From: Seiridium cupressi
Lineage: Eukaryota > Ascomycota > Sordariomycetes > Amphisphaeriales > Sporocadaceae
Assembly: GCA_036674765.1 (NCBI GenBank)
Contig: JARVKI010000042.1
Coordinates: 62,001-126,000, forward strand
DNA: 64,000 nt
Reading direction: 5' to 3'
In this document: one piece after another, positions 43,788-56,258 of the stretch
Numbering within the stretch: position 1 is the first letter of the stretch
Layout of the letters: the number at the start of each line of letters is the position of its first letter
Notes under the pieces: model-generated
What the model saw: only the letters and a program-made list of their open reading frames with translations
Database searches by the model: none
What the model was told of the DNA's origin: nothing
Translations under genes and position numbers: made by a program

Positions 43788-46452
43788 TTTTGGACCACTG
43801 GTGTTGAATCCCTCCTATCCAGGTATCTGCTATGATTTGTTCGCCCCTTCATAAATAATTCAGGATATGATTTGTGGATGATTCTCGTAAAAGGGAGGTA
43901 TAATTCCTTTGGCCAAAACAGTGAGCCAAGAAGCAAGGGGATATGGTCTAGTGGCCTATCTCAGGCGCTAGACCATGAGATGACAGACCCCGTGCCTATG
44001 ATTGAGACCCTGCTATCTTGTTTTCTTTTGGCCATGCAAGGCCGAATACGAACACCCCAGATATGCCAAACTCTACCTGTCCAATAAACGCATCGACCCC
44101 CGGATTTGATGGCTGGCACTACTGATCATTGGCCCGATAATAACGTGCAAGCATGGGTCGCAGAGCCTCTTGGCGTCATGAGCTTGTAGAGTCCTATTTC
44201 CGCCAGCCTTGGCAGGACTGCACGCCAAGGCGGCCGCCGAGCTTATATTTTCCACCTGTACATCGGTCTTGGGCTGCGTGTGGCCGTGCATCGAAGAATT
44301 GGGAGATGGCTCTGACTGGTCGAGAATTCCTCCGTTTTTCCTGTCAGCCTTGGCGCGGATAGGCTCCTTTGGGGTGCTTTCTTCTGGTACCGACCGAGAT
44401 CGCCGAACAAGTATAAGTCGCCAAGCCGCCCAGCCGCAAATGATAACGTTTCAAATAGGGATACTTTTGTAATTTACTGTACTCCAATCCTTATCGTTAA
44501 TACAACATTTCAGAGGTCAATACTTTGCTATCAGCACTGGCATGCTCACGTTAGTTGGTGCTTTGTAGCAATTAAAACTAGTTTAATATTTAATTCCTAA
44601 TCCTACCTCGTACAATGGTACGGGCGGTAATGCGGAGAATGACTCATCAGGCTAGAAGATGCTTCTACGTGCTGTCATTTCATACAAGATATTGTTCATG
44701 TCGGTCGGGAGTTGTCATGCCGATGCCGATACTTATTACTCTTCACTAATAAATGTACATGAGGCCACAACTGTTTGTACCTCGTTAAGTAGCCCTTGAA
44801 AATAAGGAGGGAACAAACTAAAAGAAATGGGAGAGAGAGTTTTATGATGTAAGGAGAGTGGTCTCGGATATCTGCAAGGAATTTCTCCTGGGCACGAATG
44901 CGGAGACACGACCACACAGATATTGATAGCTCAGAATCAAGATTATTCGGTAAAGCCATTAGATTTATATGGCACTGCATAGTAAGTTAACTAGAAGTTA
45001 TTATGCTGGCATCTGAGTCATTGTTTTTCCTACATGTTGGATCTGAAGCTATATTGGAACTCGTGGTGCCGGAAATACTTTAGTGGCAGCTCTACACATA
45101 CGTTCTCGCATCCACTAAATTGTGCCATCGCTGTGAACATAAAATTGATGGGATCAAGATACAATCAGAGCCTCATGAACTTTGATGAGGTCAATGATCT
45201 GTTCGGTGACTATGTAGGGAAGGGTCTAGTCATTCGGCTATTGCATAAGCGCTTCTTTTAGTTGTTAGCATGCTGCTCAAAATTCAAAAAACATCAAAAC
45301 AGTTGGTCCACGGGGCTGAGCCTAGAATTTGTATTCAACCATGAGGCGGCATTTCGAGGATTGTCTTGCAGCAGATGCTATATAAACCAGCAGTGACAAT
45401 TTGTTGGTGCTAGCTTATCATACGGTTCACGACTAGAGCGGCCAATCATAGGAATTTTATATGTCATAAATAGTCTTCCATCGAATAGCCTCCTTGACGG
45501 CGTGAAACAGTTCCCATTATGGGTCTACGGTAACTCCTGTAAATTATATAGCATAGGTCAGATCTGGGTGGGCCTGATGGACGGCAATATGGGGAGAAAT
45601 CCGTATATTGAGGTCCTCCGTGAGGATGATGATGAAGGGAGAAGGAAGCTCCCCTCTGCTGCCGTGAAGGCCTAAGACTAAGAACCCCACTGATCCACCC
45701 CACGTGGTCTGTGCGTTCATCAGGGCCTAAAAGAGATATAAGAGTCAAAGTGGCGTCAACGATTAAGGTCAACAGGTTCGGAAGGTCTAAGCTCTCCATA
45801 GTATTGAGTGAAGCCGGCTCTTGTGAATGTGGGACGAACTCGCTCATCCAATAAAGGCCTCTACTTAGATACTCTGTGTATGTAATCATCCAGCCGTAAT
45901 GGCATCTGAAATGCTCCTATCAGTCTCATCTGTGTCACGCTAAGACAGGTGGGGTAGCAGGAGGTCGTCACAATGATGCTTCGGCATGACCTGCGAAGCA
46001 TATCTAAAGGACTCTAACCAAACAAGTTGGTAGGCAGATCAATCTATTTCTTGATACTGAGGATTAGTAGGATCAAACGTTTTTAACCTCCGAAGAATTC
46101 ATGTAGTTTATCCCATTACAGTATTTCCATGCGAATGACCCCTGCTAAGCTGTGGACACTAGCGGTCCCCCGCACGCTAACAACCCGCATATCTTTACTT
46201 GACTCAATCGCGTTTACGCAGCAACCATCTTTTAGTCACAGTAACCTCGGGCCTTATCAGCTCCATCAGCTGTGACCATCTCCGACTACGTAGCCCAGGC
46301 ACTTGGAGTTGCCGGATGGCTGCCGGCAACATGTATGTACTTGGGCTGCTTTCAGTCTTTCTTGGCCACGTCTGTCCCAAATGATCCTTTGCCCCTTTCT
46401 GCACAACATCAGTAAGCCCTCGCGTATCGACAGCCGCTGTTAGTATCCCGAA
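43788..46452. other. Gene-poor stretch
   Basis: 2.7 kb without a supported gene. A segment at about 45395-45890 is open in two directions (plus 45395-45676; minus 45889-45464), but neither frame has a recognisable domain or convincing splice partner. The region ends with the promoter of the permease. Confidence 0.5.
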
Positions 46453-48114
46453 ATGGCGGTGGAAGGCAAAGATGAGAAGGCACTGGCAGTAACACCCAGC
46501 GCCGGCCATGGCGCAATCACAGCACCCACTGAGACGGTGAATGCGTCCGGGCACACCCAAGAGCTGGAGCGGAATTTCAGCTTGATCTCGTTGGCCGGCG
46601 TGGGACTGGTCGTGGGTAATGTGTGGCCGGCTGTGGGAGGTAGCATTCTCGTCGCCTTGTACAACGGCGGCCCGCCTGGTATGTCGGCTGAACAGGGGTG
46701 TCCTCGGGTCAACTGAACGCTAACGCCTGCTGTAGGAGTCTTGTACGAATTTATCACTGTGTCGGTATTCTACTGGATTGTTGCTATCTCCATCGCCGAG
46801 CTGGCCTCTGCCATTCCGTCCTCTGCTGGTGTTTACCACTGGGCGACCGTCACTCCAGGACTGCGATGGGGTAGAGTCATTGGCTACTTCGCAGGCTGGT
46901 GGAATTATCTGGCATGGGTTTTCGGCAGCGCTTCCATGTCGTCCATCATCGGCAACACCGTTATTCAGATGTATAGTCTGAACCACCCCGATTTTACCGC
47001 CGAGAATTGGCATGTCTTCATCGTATACATCATTATCACATGGATGGCTTGCCTTTCGGTCTGCTTCTTCAATCGAGCAATGCCATATCTCAACAATGTA
47101 GGTATTGTGTTCATTCTAGCCGGGTTCTTGATCACGATCGTGGTCCTCGCAGTCATGCCCAGTCGAAATGGCCAACAGCTTCATGCGACCAACGCATTCG
47201 TCTGGACGGAATGGTCAGCTGACATTGGATACCCCACGGGTTTTGTCTTCGTCACGGGCATGCTCAACGGTGCATTCTCTGTCGGCGTGCCAGACGTCGT
47301 GTCTCATCTTGCCGAGGAGATACCGAATCCGGGAAGAAACGTCCCAATCGCAATTGGTCTTCAGATGGGCATTGGCTTCATCACCGGTTTTGCATACCTG
47401 ATTGCCATCATGTATGCCATCAATGACTTTGATGCTCTCTTTGAAGTCGCGTATCCAATTGCGGAAATCTACCGCCAAGGTACGGGCTCTGCAGCAGGTG
47501 CCATTGGTCTCCTGTTCTTGGTACTAATCTGCATCTGCATCTGCCTTGTGGGACTATACATCACCGCTGGAAGAACCCTTTGGACTTTGGCAAGAGATAA
47601 GGCCACACCATTCTCAAATCAGTTGTCCAAGGTCCACCCAACTCTTCATGTACCAATCACCACAACTATCCTTACCGCGATCCTGGTCACAATCTTGGGG
47701 TGCATATACGTCGGGAGTACCACTGCTTTCAATGCGTTCGCCGGCAGTTTCGTCCTCATGTCGTCCTCGTCATATATCGCAGCTCTCCTACCTCACCTTT
47801 TGACCGGACGCAAGAACATTACGTACGGGACCTTTCACCTGAACAGGGGTCCTCTGGGCTACGTCTTGAACACCGTGGCTTGCGGTTACATGATGGTTTG
47901 GTTCGTGATTTACTGCTTCCCGTTCGCGCTCCCGGTCGATGCACCCTCAATGAACTATGCATCGTTGTTGTGGGGAGGCTTGACAGTCCTCCTCCTAATT
48001 TGGTGGTCTGTTGGAGCTCGAAAGGGGTACGAAGGCCCAAAGACAACTGGTGGGGTGACGCCAGTCGACTTGGCCAGGGATCTTACACCTGGCATCCCAG
48101 TACATTCGGTTTGA
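46453..48114 (+). CDS. Amino acid/GABA/choline-type permease (APC superfamily)
   Basis: Plasma-membrane permease of the APC superfamily, in the fungal GABA permease/choline transporter (Uga4/Hnm1-like) group. Two exons: 46453-46678 and 46736-48114, with a 57-base intron, 534 residues and about twelve membrane helices. The start is hydrophilic, then NFSLISLAGVGLVVGNVWPA, YNGGPPGVLYEF, SIAELASAIPSSAGVYHWAT, the conserved YFAGWWNYLAWVFGSASM, and HLAEEIPNPGRNVPIAIG, the loop signature of this group. TAGRTLWTLARDKATPFS marks a later cytosolic loop. Substrate is not readable; quaternary amines, GABA or polyamines are options. Upstream on the same strand as the HAD hydrolase and close to the FAD oxidoreductase. 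Confidence 0.9.
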
Positions 48115-49028
48115 TCACATAGCTGGACGCAAGGGATTTCAATCTACTAGTAGCTTAGAATCATAGAGCGGTTCCCCGTAGCGGACTTGAAGGTTATCAC
48201 AACCAATGAGACAGTATAAGCTTCAGTCAGCCTGGATGCACATGCAGAAAAGTCAAACGCACTCTCACTCTGATAGACCCTTGAACTCACTAGCTCATGA
48301 ATTCACTGGCTCCTATAGTCCAATCGGCCTTCAATGTGAAGTGCAGCTTGCCGACGGTGTTCTATCGACATGTGAAGAGCGTGACGTTCATTTTCATCCC
48401 CTTGCGGTGGAGCATTTAGAACCGCAAGAGTATCACGGCACAACGCGACACGATCAAAAACTATTACTATAAATGCAATGCATTAAGATGAAGTGGAATC
48501 GAGCAAGTAGAATAGAGATTTGGAGCCGAGTATAGTGTCTGCCCGCTGCCAGAGTGCTGCTTCATACCAAGGATAAGCCCCACTAAAATGTCGCAGGTGC
48601 TTGGGGTGAGTCTAGTGCAAGATACAAGGACTGAACTACATTTAGTGCATAATCTCAATATCATGGCAATATTTTCAAAATCGAACATTGGTAACAAAAA
48701 TAACATGCCAGCGGGTGATCCTGGTAAACATATTATGGTTTCCATTCGCCACGGCTCCTTTTCCATATCCGCTGCATACATTGTGCTGGATCACATCAAT
48801 GCTTAAAGGGTGGGTTCGATTTCCCCGCCTGCTTCAGCGTATCCGCTCCGAAACACGACCCGATGGGAATGTGTAAACTTTCTCCTTGATTGCCTGCCGT
48901 CACTGTTCTTGATCGGCTTCGATAATAACTGCTTGCTATTATCTTGATAGTCTTAGGTCTATTCTCCTTGCGAAACTCCGATTTCAACGTCTGTCGTGTC
49001 TAGCATTAGTCGACAGGTTCCATCAACC
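48115..49028. other. Intergenic
   Basis: 914 bases between the permease and the HAD gene, with no supported gene. It includes the HAD promoter. Confidence 0.55.
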
Positions 49029-49885
49029 ATGGCAAGCTCCGGGAACAAGCACATCGTTTTTGATGTCGTTGGTATGTTCGCGATCATGTACAACTTACAT
49101 TCTCGAAACAAGCACTTCTAATTGAACACCTTCTAGGGACCTGCATCTCCTACGAGGCATTCTATGAAGCTCTGGAAGCTCGGATTGGGGAGCGCTTGAG
49201 GAAGCAGAATATCGGTGCCCGAATCTTTGGGTACGCATGGATGGAAGCTGGTGAGAAGGAGTACACTTATCTCAGCCAGTCAGGGAAATACGTGGTTTAT
49301 TCTGATGTTTTTCGCTCCATTTTCTACCGTACGCTATGGCAGGCAGGCGTTAAGGAACCGCGGAAGCTATGCACTGACGAGGATCGCGAGTTCTTGTTGG
49401 CGTCGTACCGCACACTCAAGCCACGGCCAGGCCTCGCCCAGTGCTTTTCGAAACTCCGCGAGGCGGGGTTCAAGGTCTGGGCTTTGACGTCGGGTGATGT
49501 CGAACGTGTGTCGGGATACCTGGCTTCTGGCGGGATCGACTTTCCTTCCGAAAATTTCGTTTCTTGCGACTCCATCGGTGTGGGCAAGCCGGCGCCGGCA
49601 TGCTACCAACACCTCCTTGACAAGTTCCCTGCTGGGGATCGTGATGCGTGGTTCGCTGCAGCACATATGTGGGACGCCGCTGCGGCACGACGCACTGGGT
49701 AACCACGATCTTGTCCATGAGTCATGATCTACGTTGGCACGCTAACTTCTGTTTATAGGTTCAAAGCTGCTTGGGTGTCCGTTTGGGAGCAGGAGCAGTG
49801 CTCAGATATTTTCGGTGAAATGGATGTGGTGGCCGATGACCTTCTGGCACTAGCAGATGGGATCATTGCCAGCTCCAAGGAGTGA
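49029..49885 (+). CDS. Haloacid dehalogenase-like hydrolase (type II 2-haloacid dehalogenase-like)
   Basis: HAD-superfamily hydrolase similar in layout to L-2-haloacid dehalogenases. Three exons: 49029-49071, 49137-49698 and 49759-49885, 243 residues. The first exon ends inside the nucleophile loop, and splicing gives HIVFDVVGTCISYE with the nucleophile Asp at 12. Then a helical cap, motif II WALTSGD (Ser/Thr), the motif III Lys in SIGVGKPAPACYQ, and motif IV AAHMWDAAAARRTG. Cytosolic, no targeting signal. Many fungal members have no proven haloacid activity and may act on phosphates. It converges with the FAD oxidoreductase, with stops 249 bases apart. Confidence 0.88.
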
Positions 49886-50134
49886 AGACAGATGAAACAC
49901 GATCTAGAAAGAGTGCCGTGGACTTCGTAGCGAAGCTTTCGTAGCACGATATCTTCTAGGGGCGAGGGAGACCCTAGGTTTAGTGTCACTGCTTCTCTCT
50001 CATTTGTGGTCACTTTGCGAAGCAACCCTTACCAACGATTCCAATCACACAGCATCATGAATGGTTATGGATTAAATGTAGTGGTTTGAGTATTGCTCAA
50101 TCGAAGGAATGAGGAAATTATGCCCAGAGATTTT

Positions 50135-51680
50135 CTATGACAAGGGCTCGGATGCCAAGTCACGATCCAGAATATCGCTCCAAGTATTGTCTAAACGCTC
50201 CTTGGTAGCTTTGAATATGGATGGCACCTCTGTATCCTCAAACGATTTACCATGTCGCAGCATTTGAACGACTCCTTTCGCAGATAGCAAGATCAAGGGC
50301 ATACCGTGGCCTGAGAACCCAGCTAGAACCTTTTGTCCTGGTTTGCCAGGTACGTCACCCACATATGGGATGGAATCCGAACTGTACCCCATGACTACAT
50401 TCATGTCAGCTTCGATATGTGAGGCAACAAAACGCGGCTCGACTTACTGCCTGTCCAAAGCTTATCGACATAGGCATCCGAGTTTTCCCAGCCGATGAAT
50501 GTTCTTTGCATCAACGTGTCGAAATACTCTTTCGCAGGTTCAATGAGCTTGCTGTCATCGGACACGTTATACCAGTGGGAAGGATCTCCCCAAAACTCCG
50601 ATTTGGCTCCACCAACAACGATGCTACCGTCGTTCCGAGGGATCAAGTAGTCATAAAGGCCTGGCCCATAACGAATACAGTATGTCTGTGGTAGGAACGG
50701 TGCTACACGGTCCTTGGGTACTACTATTCGACTGCATATTCCCCGGACCGGGACAATGTGGTCCTGGAATTGAGGAGCAAGCTTTGCGGTATATCCATTT
50801 GTGGCCAGAAGCACCTGTTTAGTTTTGATGCTGCCTCGTTCAGTGGTAACGAGCCATCGACCATCGGGTAGCGGTCCCTCAGACAGGTGTGTGACAGGAG
50901 TGTGAGTCTGCAGATTTGCCCCCTTCCCCACTACGAGCTTGAGCAGATGCGTCACCATTTTGTATGGCCAGACATGGCCGGCTGTGAAAGTAAAACAACC
51001 CAAAGCCCCTTTTACACCCGAAACCTAGGTATATCGATTAGTATGCTTTGCATTGGCGCCCGACCATAGCAAGGATAGACTAACTCGTTCGGCGTCTTTC
51101 CGCGCGGTGTAATGAACATCTTTCAGGTTGGCAACCCCTGACTTGACCACTTCCATATACGCCTCCTCTGTCTCCTTAGCCAAGCCCTCATGTACCGTGG
51201 CGTCGCAAGCTCGAGTCAACGTGAAATCGCAATCGATTTTCTCCCTCTCCACAAGTTCCTTCACAGCATAGACTTGTGAAGCTTCAAAGTTTGCAACACC
51301 GACCGCTGCCTTGACGCCAAATTTCTTGATGTACTTCGGAAGACCAAAGTATACATCGGGTTTGAGATGGCCGCCTGCGTAAGTCAGTAGCTGCTGGATG
51401 TTATTCGACACGCAAAAGCGAAATGTCAGGAAATACCATTACGACCGGTTGCGCCTGAGCATTCCTCTCGAGCCTCCAGTATTACAACCGATGGCGGCGT
51501 GGGATTGTCCTCGTAGATGTAGTAGGCAAGCGCAGCACCGGCGAAGCCAGCGCCGACAATCACAATGTCTGCCTCGGAGGGAATGTCGGGGGAGGTCCGG
51601 TGGTCGTCCAACTCATGAAGCTCAGTCCTCCAGAATGGCTTGGTTGAATTGGGAACTGGGATCGGCCCTTGACTGGCCAT
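50135..51680 (-). CDS. FAD-dependent oxidoreductase, DAO/OrdL-PuuB-like
   Basis: Flavoprotein of the D-amino-acid-oxidase fold, related to oxidases of amino acids, sarcosine and gamma-glutamylputrescine. Four exons: 51680-51437, 51374-51085, 51024-50448 and 50394-50135, 456 residues. The 60-base second intron (51084-51025, GTTAGT..CCTAG, branch ACTAATC) contains a stop in the extended frame. Motifs: DIVIVGAGFAGAALAYYI with GAGFAG at 43-48, ILEAREECSGATGRNGGHLK, QVLLATNGYTAKLAP, RNDGSIVVGGAKSEFWGD, LWTGIMGYSSDSIPYVGDVP and VLAGFSGHGMPL. The frame is uninterrupted when spliced. No peroxisomal C-terminal SKL-type signal (it ends SEPLS). Probably oxidises an amine or amino acid, releasing peroxide (family inference). 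Confidence 0.9.
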
Positions 51681-53802
51681 GTTGTTGCTAACAGAATGAA
51701 ACGCGAAAGGCTAGAAATCGATTAATAAAATGCACCTTTTCCAATTATGATGTATCGATATCACTGAGCTGCCCTATGAAGCACCTTTCGTGAGCCACGC
51801 TAATCTAGTGGATGTGGGGGTTGATAGGCTTTTTCCCGATCCCCCGTCGTGATTGAAACGAATGATTATGGCATGTCTTGCACTCGATAGCCTATCAATG
51901 CTGAGGTGGACTTGATACGCGCAGGTTCAGTTCTACAAGGCATACAAGCGAACTATGTGGTAACTGGCTTCGCGCACCGCGATTGTACGGATGATCTGCC
52001 GGGCGGCGTCGGAGCTGCGCGTCCGTCCTCGGTCGCATACGCCGAAACCGCAATCAATCACAATCATGGCCATGCTTGATTTCCTAGGATTTTCCTAGCT
52101 AAGTCCACTTTCCTAGACATTCATGATCCTATGCAATTAGCACATCCTTTTTTTCCAATGAATGTCCCCTTGAGAGCCGCGTGGTTTCAATGGCAGTGGG
52201 TGAATCCGAGCAGCCGAAGAAGGCAACTGATGTATGCTACACCCTTCAATTTTGCAACGGAGCCATCACACAATAATACAGAAGCCAAACGGTCTGAGTT
52301 TAACAGGTAATCTATCTCAGAGAATCAGTATGTTCTCTCAAGTATGGGAGAAGTCTTGGCGCAGTCAAGCATCCGCCCGTCACTAGTTATGTCGTTGGCC
52401 AGTCTTGCGGCACTTGTCCTCGTAATTGGCATTTACGTCAACCAATAGACTCTAGAATGTCCCGAAGCGAATTATAGAAGGTCCACAGGGATAATTTATG
52501 CATGACTTATACTGACTGTGTATCTGTAGTGCGCTGAGAAAGATGGGAACGACACATATAAATATATTAAGTCTGTGTGGTTGGACTGCGGTGGCCCGAC
52601 ATCATAACTGACAAACAAGATCTTCATGCGTAGCACTCAGCAGAGCAATGGAATATTTATCGGCATGGAAGCCAGAAGCAGAAGCTCTAGATAAATTTGC
52701 GTGTATTCCACCATTTGTCCAGTTAGCTTTTCGCCATAATAAACGATCTCAATCTCGTCAATTAAGTAAAATTCAACTGCCGATAAACAGTGTAATACTC
52801 TGAATTTTGCAGTTTCAAACCGTCTTACCTTCTGACTGTTATATGAGCTTATGTTGCACATACCTAGCGATAGAAGTCCCACAAGCCTGCTTGATGCAGT
52901 GATCTAGGATTGGCCGCATCTCCATCCTTCGTATCATGAGATGGTATACGTAGATCGGCCCCTCAACGTCAGAACAAATGCATACTAGTACAGCTACGTA
53001 TAAATTACATCAGCTGTGTCGTGTGGCTGTATCTTCTTGGTTGGATGATCATATGGGAAGCAGAATGTCCCGAGAGTGCTGTGGGTCGCACGATCGTGTC
53101 GAGAGGATGCATCTCCCCGGGCTTTACGAAGGCGGCACTGCTCTGAAGTCCAACCGTACGACACAGCCATTTTCAATTGACTGCTATCATTGATTGCCTT
53201 GATCTCATAATGGAAATCTCTATAGTGTCGTACTATGAGGCGACCGGGAAATCGAAAGCGCTGTAAAGTATCATTGACTGGGCAAATGCCGACATGAAAA
53301 CCCTGAGATCGGTCAATGACACTCCTTCTCATACCAATTGCTTCCTACAACACTGGCCGCATTGCAGGGCCTTCTCGCGATATAACTAGGTATGGACCTG
53401 TTTGGCGTAGATCCGCTTGGCGTCGAGTAAGTAACATGCAGGCTTACTTCTCCGAGCCTCCGAAGTCTAATGCCAATTTCCCCATTTCGAACGATAGACT
53501 GCATGAAATGAGGCGTATGGGAAGTTGATATTGGTAGCACTTTAAATGAATCTCTGGCCCCTGGTGCACCTGAGACCAGCTCATCTCGCGACGCTAGCCG
53601 TGATGACTATGAAGGATCATTCGCTGGACCAATCGGTTCATCTATATGGAAAAATTGCCGCCAGCCTTATCGTTAAACCATGGGGGCCAACAGTCTGCAT
53701 TTCCTTATTTCCTCATCTCTTTCCGCATCTTGTCTCTCTAACTCTCCCGCCCTTTCCCTAATTTTGCAATACCAAGCTCTCTGAATAAGTTGGCATAGCA
53801 TA
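51681..53802. other. Intergenic
   Basis: 2.1 kb between two divergent genes. No frame could be supported on either strand. Both flanks hold promoters. No repeat noticed. Confidence 0.5.
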
Positions 53803-54850
53803 ATGTCTGTCACAGACATTTCCAAATCGGGGAACGGAGCCTCATTTACTCAGACGAGTGCGAGTGCCTTGACCACAATCTTCACACCAAATAGTGATTG
53901 CACGGCAGCATCTGCTTACGCGTCGACACCTTGGGCCGGCAATCAATGGGCATACCAACTGGATAGTGGCATGAGCAAATCGACTTGTTATCCGTCCTCC
54001 TTCAGCGCGTACCAATATAAATCAGGCTATTGGTATTCGCCTGGCGTATGCCCACTTTCCTATAATTACGTCGCAACCTCTATCAATCGCCCTACTTCTG
54101 GGCCTGCAACGACGCTTGCGATTTGTTGCCCACCGTAATCATAGGCCATCCCCTTTGCTTTCGACGTATCGAAGTCATCTAACTAGCTTCCGTAGGGGGG
54201 TCCATAGCGCGCCAGTCACCGGGTGGTCTTGCTATCAAGTTCTCACCACCTCCGTCTCTGACTTAAGTTTTCCCAACACGATGAAAACGACCCTCCCCGG
54301 CACAACTGCTTTTGCCAACCCGATCTCCGTGGCTTGGCAGGAGAGTGACCTAACTATATTCTCGCCTGCCTCAGCACCACTCCTGGCTCTGAAAAGCCAA
54401 GGCATCACTTTCCCGGCCCAGAGCACCACAGGCTCCGTTGCCTCAACGACGTCTATTTCGAGCTCCGAAATTGCACCCTCGCCATCGGCTACTGAGAGCG
54501 CGAACACGACAGCGTCTAACGATCATAGTCTCACTACAGCTGCAGCAGTTGGTATCGGGGTAGGCGCTACTGTTGGCCTCTTTGCGTTTGCGGGTTTGAT
54601 TTGGTGGTTTAAACGGCATTTCCGAATCGCCAAGCGAAACAAGAAAGGTCATTCGGCGCACTCAGAACCGACCTATGATCCATCGAAGGATGCCATGCAC
54701 GGCTTGGGTCTAAACCAATTCCATAATCATCACGTAACAAATCAAGATCTGGCGGAGGCGCCAGACACTGGCATGCCCTACGAGGCTGATGATAGGAACA
54801 CCAGGGCAGAGCTGTACGGGAACTGGCAGGGACACTCGGCTCCCAGGTAA
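53803..54850 (+). CDS. Single-pass cell-surface protein, Ser/Thr-rich ectodomain and cytosolic tail
   Basis: Two exons, 53803-54134 and 54187-54850 (an alternative acceptor 9 bases later, 54196, also keeps frame), about 331 residues. The ectodomain has scattered Cys (NSDCTAASAY, KSTCYPSSF, SPGVCPLSY, AICCPP, GWSCYQV), then a Ser/Thr-rich stalk, one clear membrane helix (AAAVGIGVGATVGLFAFAGL then IWWF), a basic stop-transfer KRHFRIAKRNKKG and a hydrophilic cytosolic tail ending GHSAPR. There is no N-terminal signal peptide, although the topology looks type I. This layout is common among fungal surface sensors of the Mid2/Wsc type, but there is no WSC domain. Function unknown. Confidence 0.65.
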
Positions 54851-55424
54851 TGAAATGCTGCGCTAACGCTTGAGGCACACCTATCTAATATAGCCCTTTA
54901 TCATTTGACGATGAAGCAATCTGCTAGCTTGGGGCTTTCCATTCCTTGGAGGTGAACTGTCTTCTTGCCTGTAGTAAAGGGTACTCTAAAGTTCAAACCC
55001 GGGCCGATGTGTTAATGACTATCGTTCTCACTTTAGATATCCCGTCATTCATTTCGTCATGGAGGGTCATATATGAGACGTTGGTGTTCACGGGTACTTG
55101 ACAACCTGTAAGTATACTTTGACCTCCGACCAGCTCCCGCAAGACTTCATGCAACATGCCATACATCTAAATTGCTATTAGTCTGTGGATTGGAGTTAAT
55201 CGTGGGGTGTAACATGTCTTTTTCGCATACGATTTCCTTGACGAGCAGAGCTGACCGAGAGTATCGCGTATCTTAACCCTACGTGTCATTTTGAGCTGGT
55301 CTGTTTAGTACTATCAGCTTGTTTGCTCCTCTATGCTGCCACTTCTGCGTAGGGAGGTCTGCGATAGTGATGCCACCGCATTCGTGCAAGAAGAACGAAG
55401 GTCCGGCTCGTTTGGTGCCCACGG
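54851..55424. other. Intergenic
   Basis: 574 bases between converging stops. No gene or repeat supported. Confidence 0.5.
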
Positions 55425-56258
55425 TCACCCAATTATTATATATCCCTCTCTTTTCCAGTGGACATACGTCCAAGCCGCTTCACTTAGTAGCCAATGGAAC
55501 ATAGGCCTCGAACCTGATACCCCCAGATTGCTCTGCCTCTTCCTTTGGCCCGACATAAGCATAGTAAGCCCAGCTATGTTTTCCGCATCGGCAACAACCA
55601 ACGCCCTGTCGACCATGGTAATGCCGTTCTTAGCGAAGCCGCTCTCCTCGACCACTTTCCTTAGCACGCCTACTTCGCTGAACTCCGGACTTGGTGTAGG
55701 CATGAGTGGCAGGTCCGGGCGGATCTTCTCTTGGGCAGCATGTACGATGAACATGGGCGCGAAGCGGCGCCAGCGGGTAACAATGGCAAGACCTCCAGGG
55801 TGGAGGGTACGGTATGTCTCCCGGATGGCATCGGCAGGGCCAGTAAAGGTAAATATGCTAAAGTTGTTAATCGAGTGGGAGAAGTAATTGTCAGGTATCG
55901 ACGATAGATCCTGTGAGTCGAGCTCTTTGCAATCCACGTGGGGTAGCGGGGAGGTGACGAGGGAGTCACGCGCAGCCGATACCATCATTGCTACATTGTC
56001 TGAAACCAGAATCTCCCTTGGTAGCTGTTCTTTGGGAAGGCAGGCGACGAGCGCGGCGGCACCTATACCAGGACCCGCGGCTGTGTCATGGATGACCGAG
56101 TCCGAACCAATAGGTTGGGTCGATGTCTGGACATGTTCAGTGATGACATCAGCTAGAATATTGAGCGTCGAGTGACCCTTCTGGCGTGCGTAAATGCCAG
56201 CAAACTTGGAAAAGTAGTCAGGCAGGGGCAGGTGAGGATGCTGGGTTTGCGAAGCCAT
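55425..56258 (-). CDS. SAM-dependent methyltransferase (class I), small molecule type
   Basis: Single exon from ATG 56258-56256, 277 residues. The frame upstream starts only at TTG. The start MASQTQHPHLPLPDYFSKFA and FAGIYARQKGHSTL resemble fungal UbiE/methyltransferase-11-like proteins. Motif I VIHDTAAGPGIGAAAL binds S-adenosylmethionine, EILVSDNVAMMVSAAR follows, and SINNFSIFTFTGPADAIRET leads to YRTLHPGGLAIVTRW, the post-II and III region. The C-terminus is variable and may contain an unseen intron. Such enzymes often modify secondary metabolites or small acids; no backbone enzyme lies in the window. Cytosolic. Confidence 0.82.
   Translation of the reverse strand: MASQTQHPHLPLPDYFSKFAGIYARQKGHSTLNILADVITEHVQTSTQPIGSDSVIHDTAAGPGIGAAALVACLPKEQLPREILVSDNVAMMVSAARDSLVTSPLPHVDCKELDSQDLSSIPDNYFSHSINNFSIFTFTGPADAIRETYRTLHPGGLAIVTRWRRFAPMFIVHAAQEKIRPDLPLMPTPSPEFSEVGVLRKVVEESGFAKNGITMVDRALVVADAENIAGLTMLMSGQRKRQSNLGVSGSRPMFHWLLSEAAWTYVHWKREGYIIIG

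Noticed and set aside
48806..48830. tRNA B-box-like GGTTCGATTTCC
   Set aside because: No matching A box, acceptor stem or cloverleaf could be built around it.
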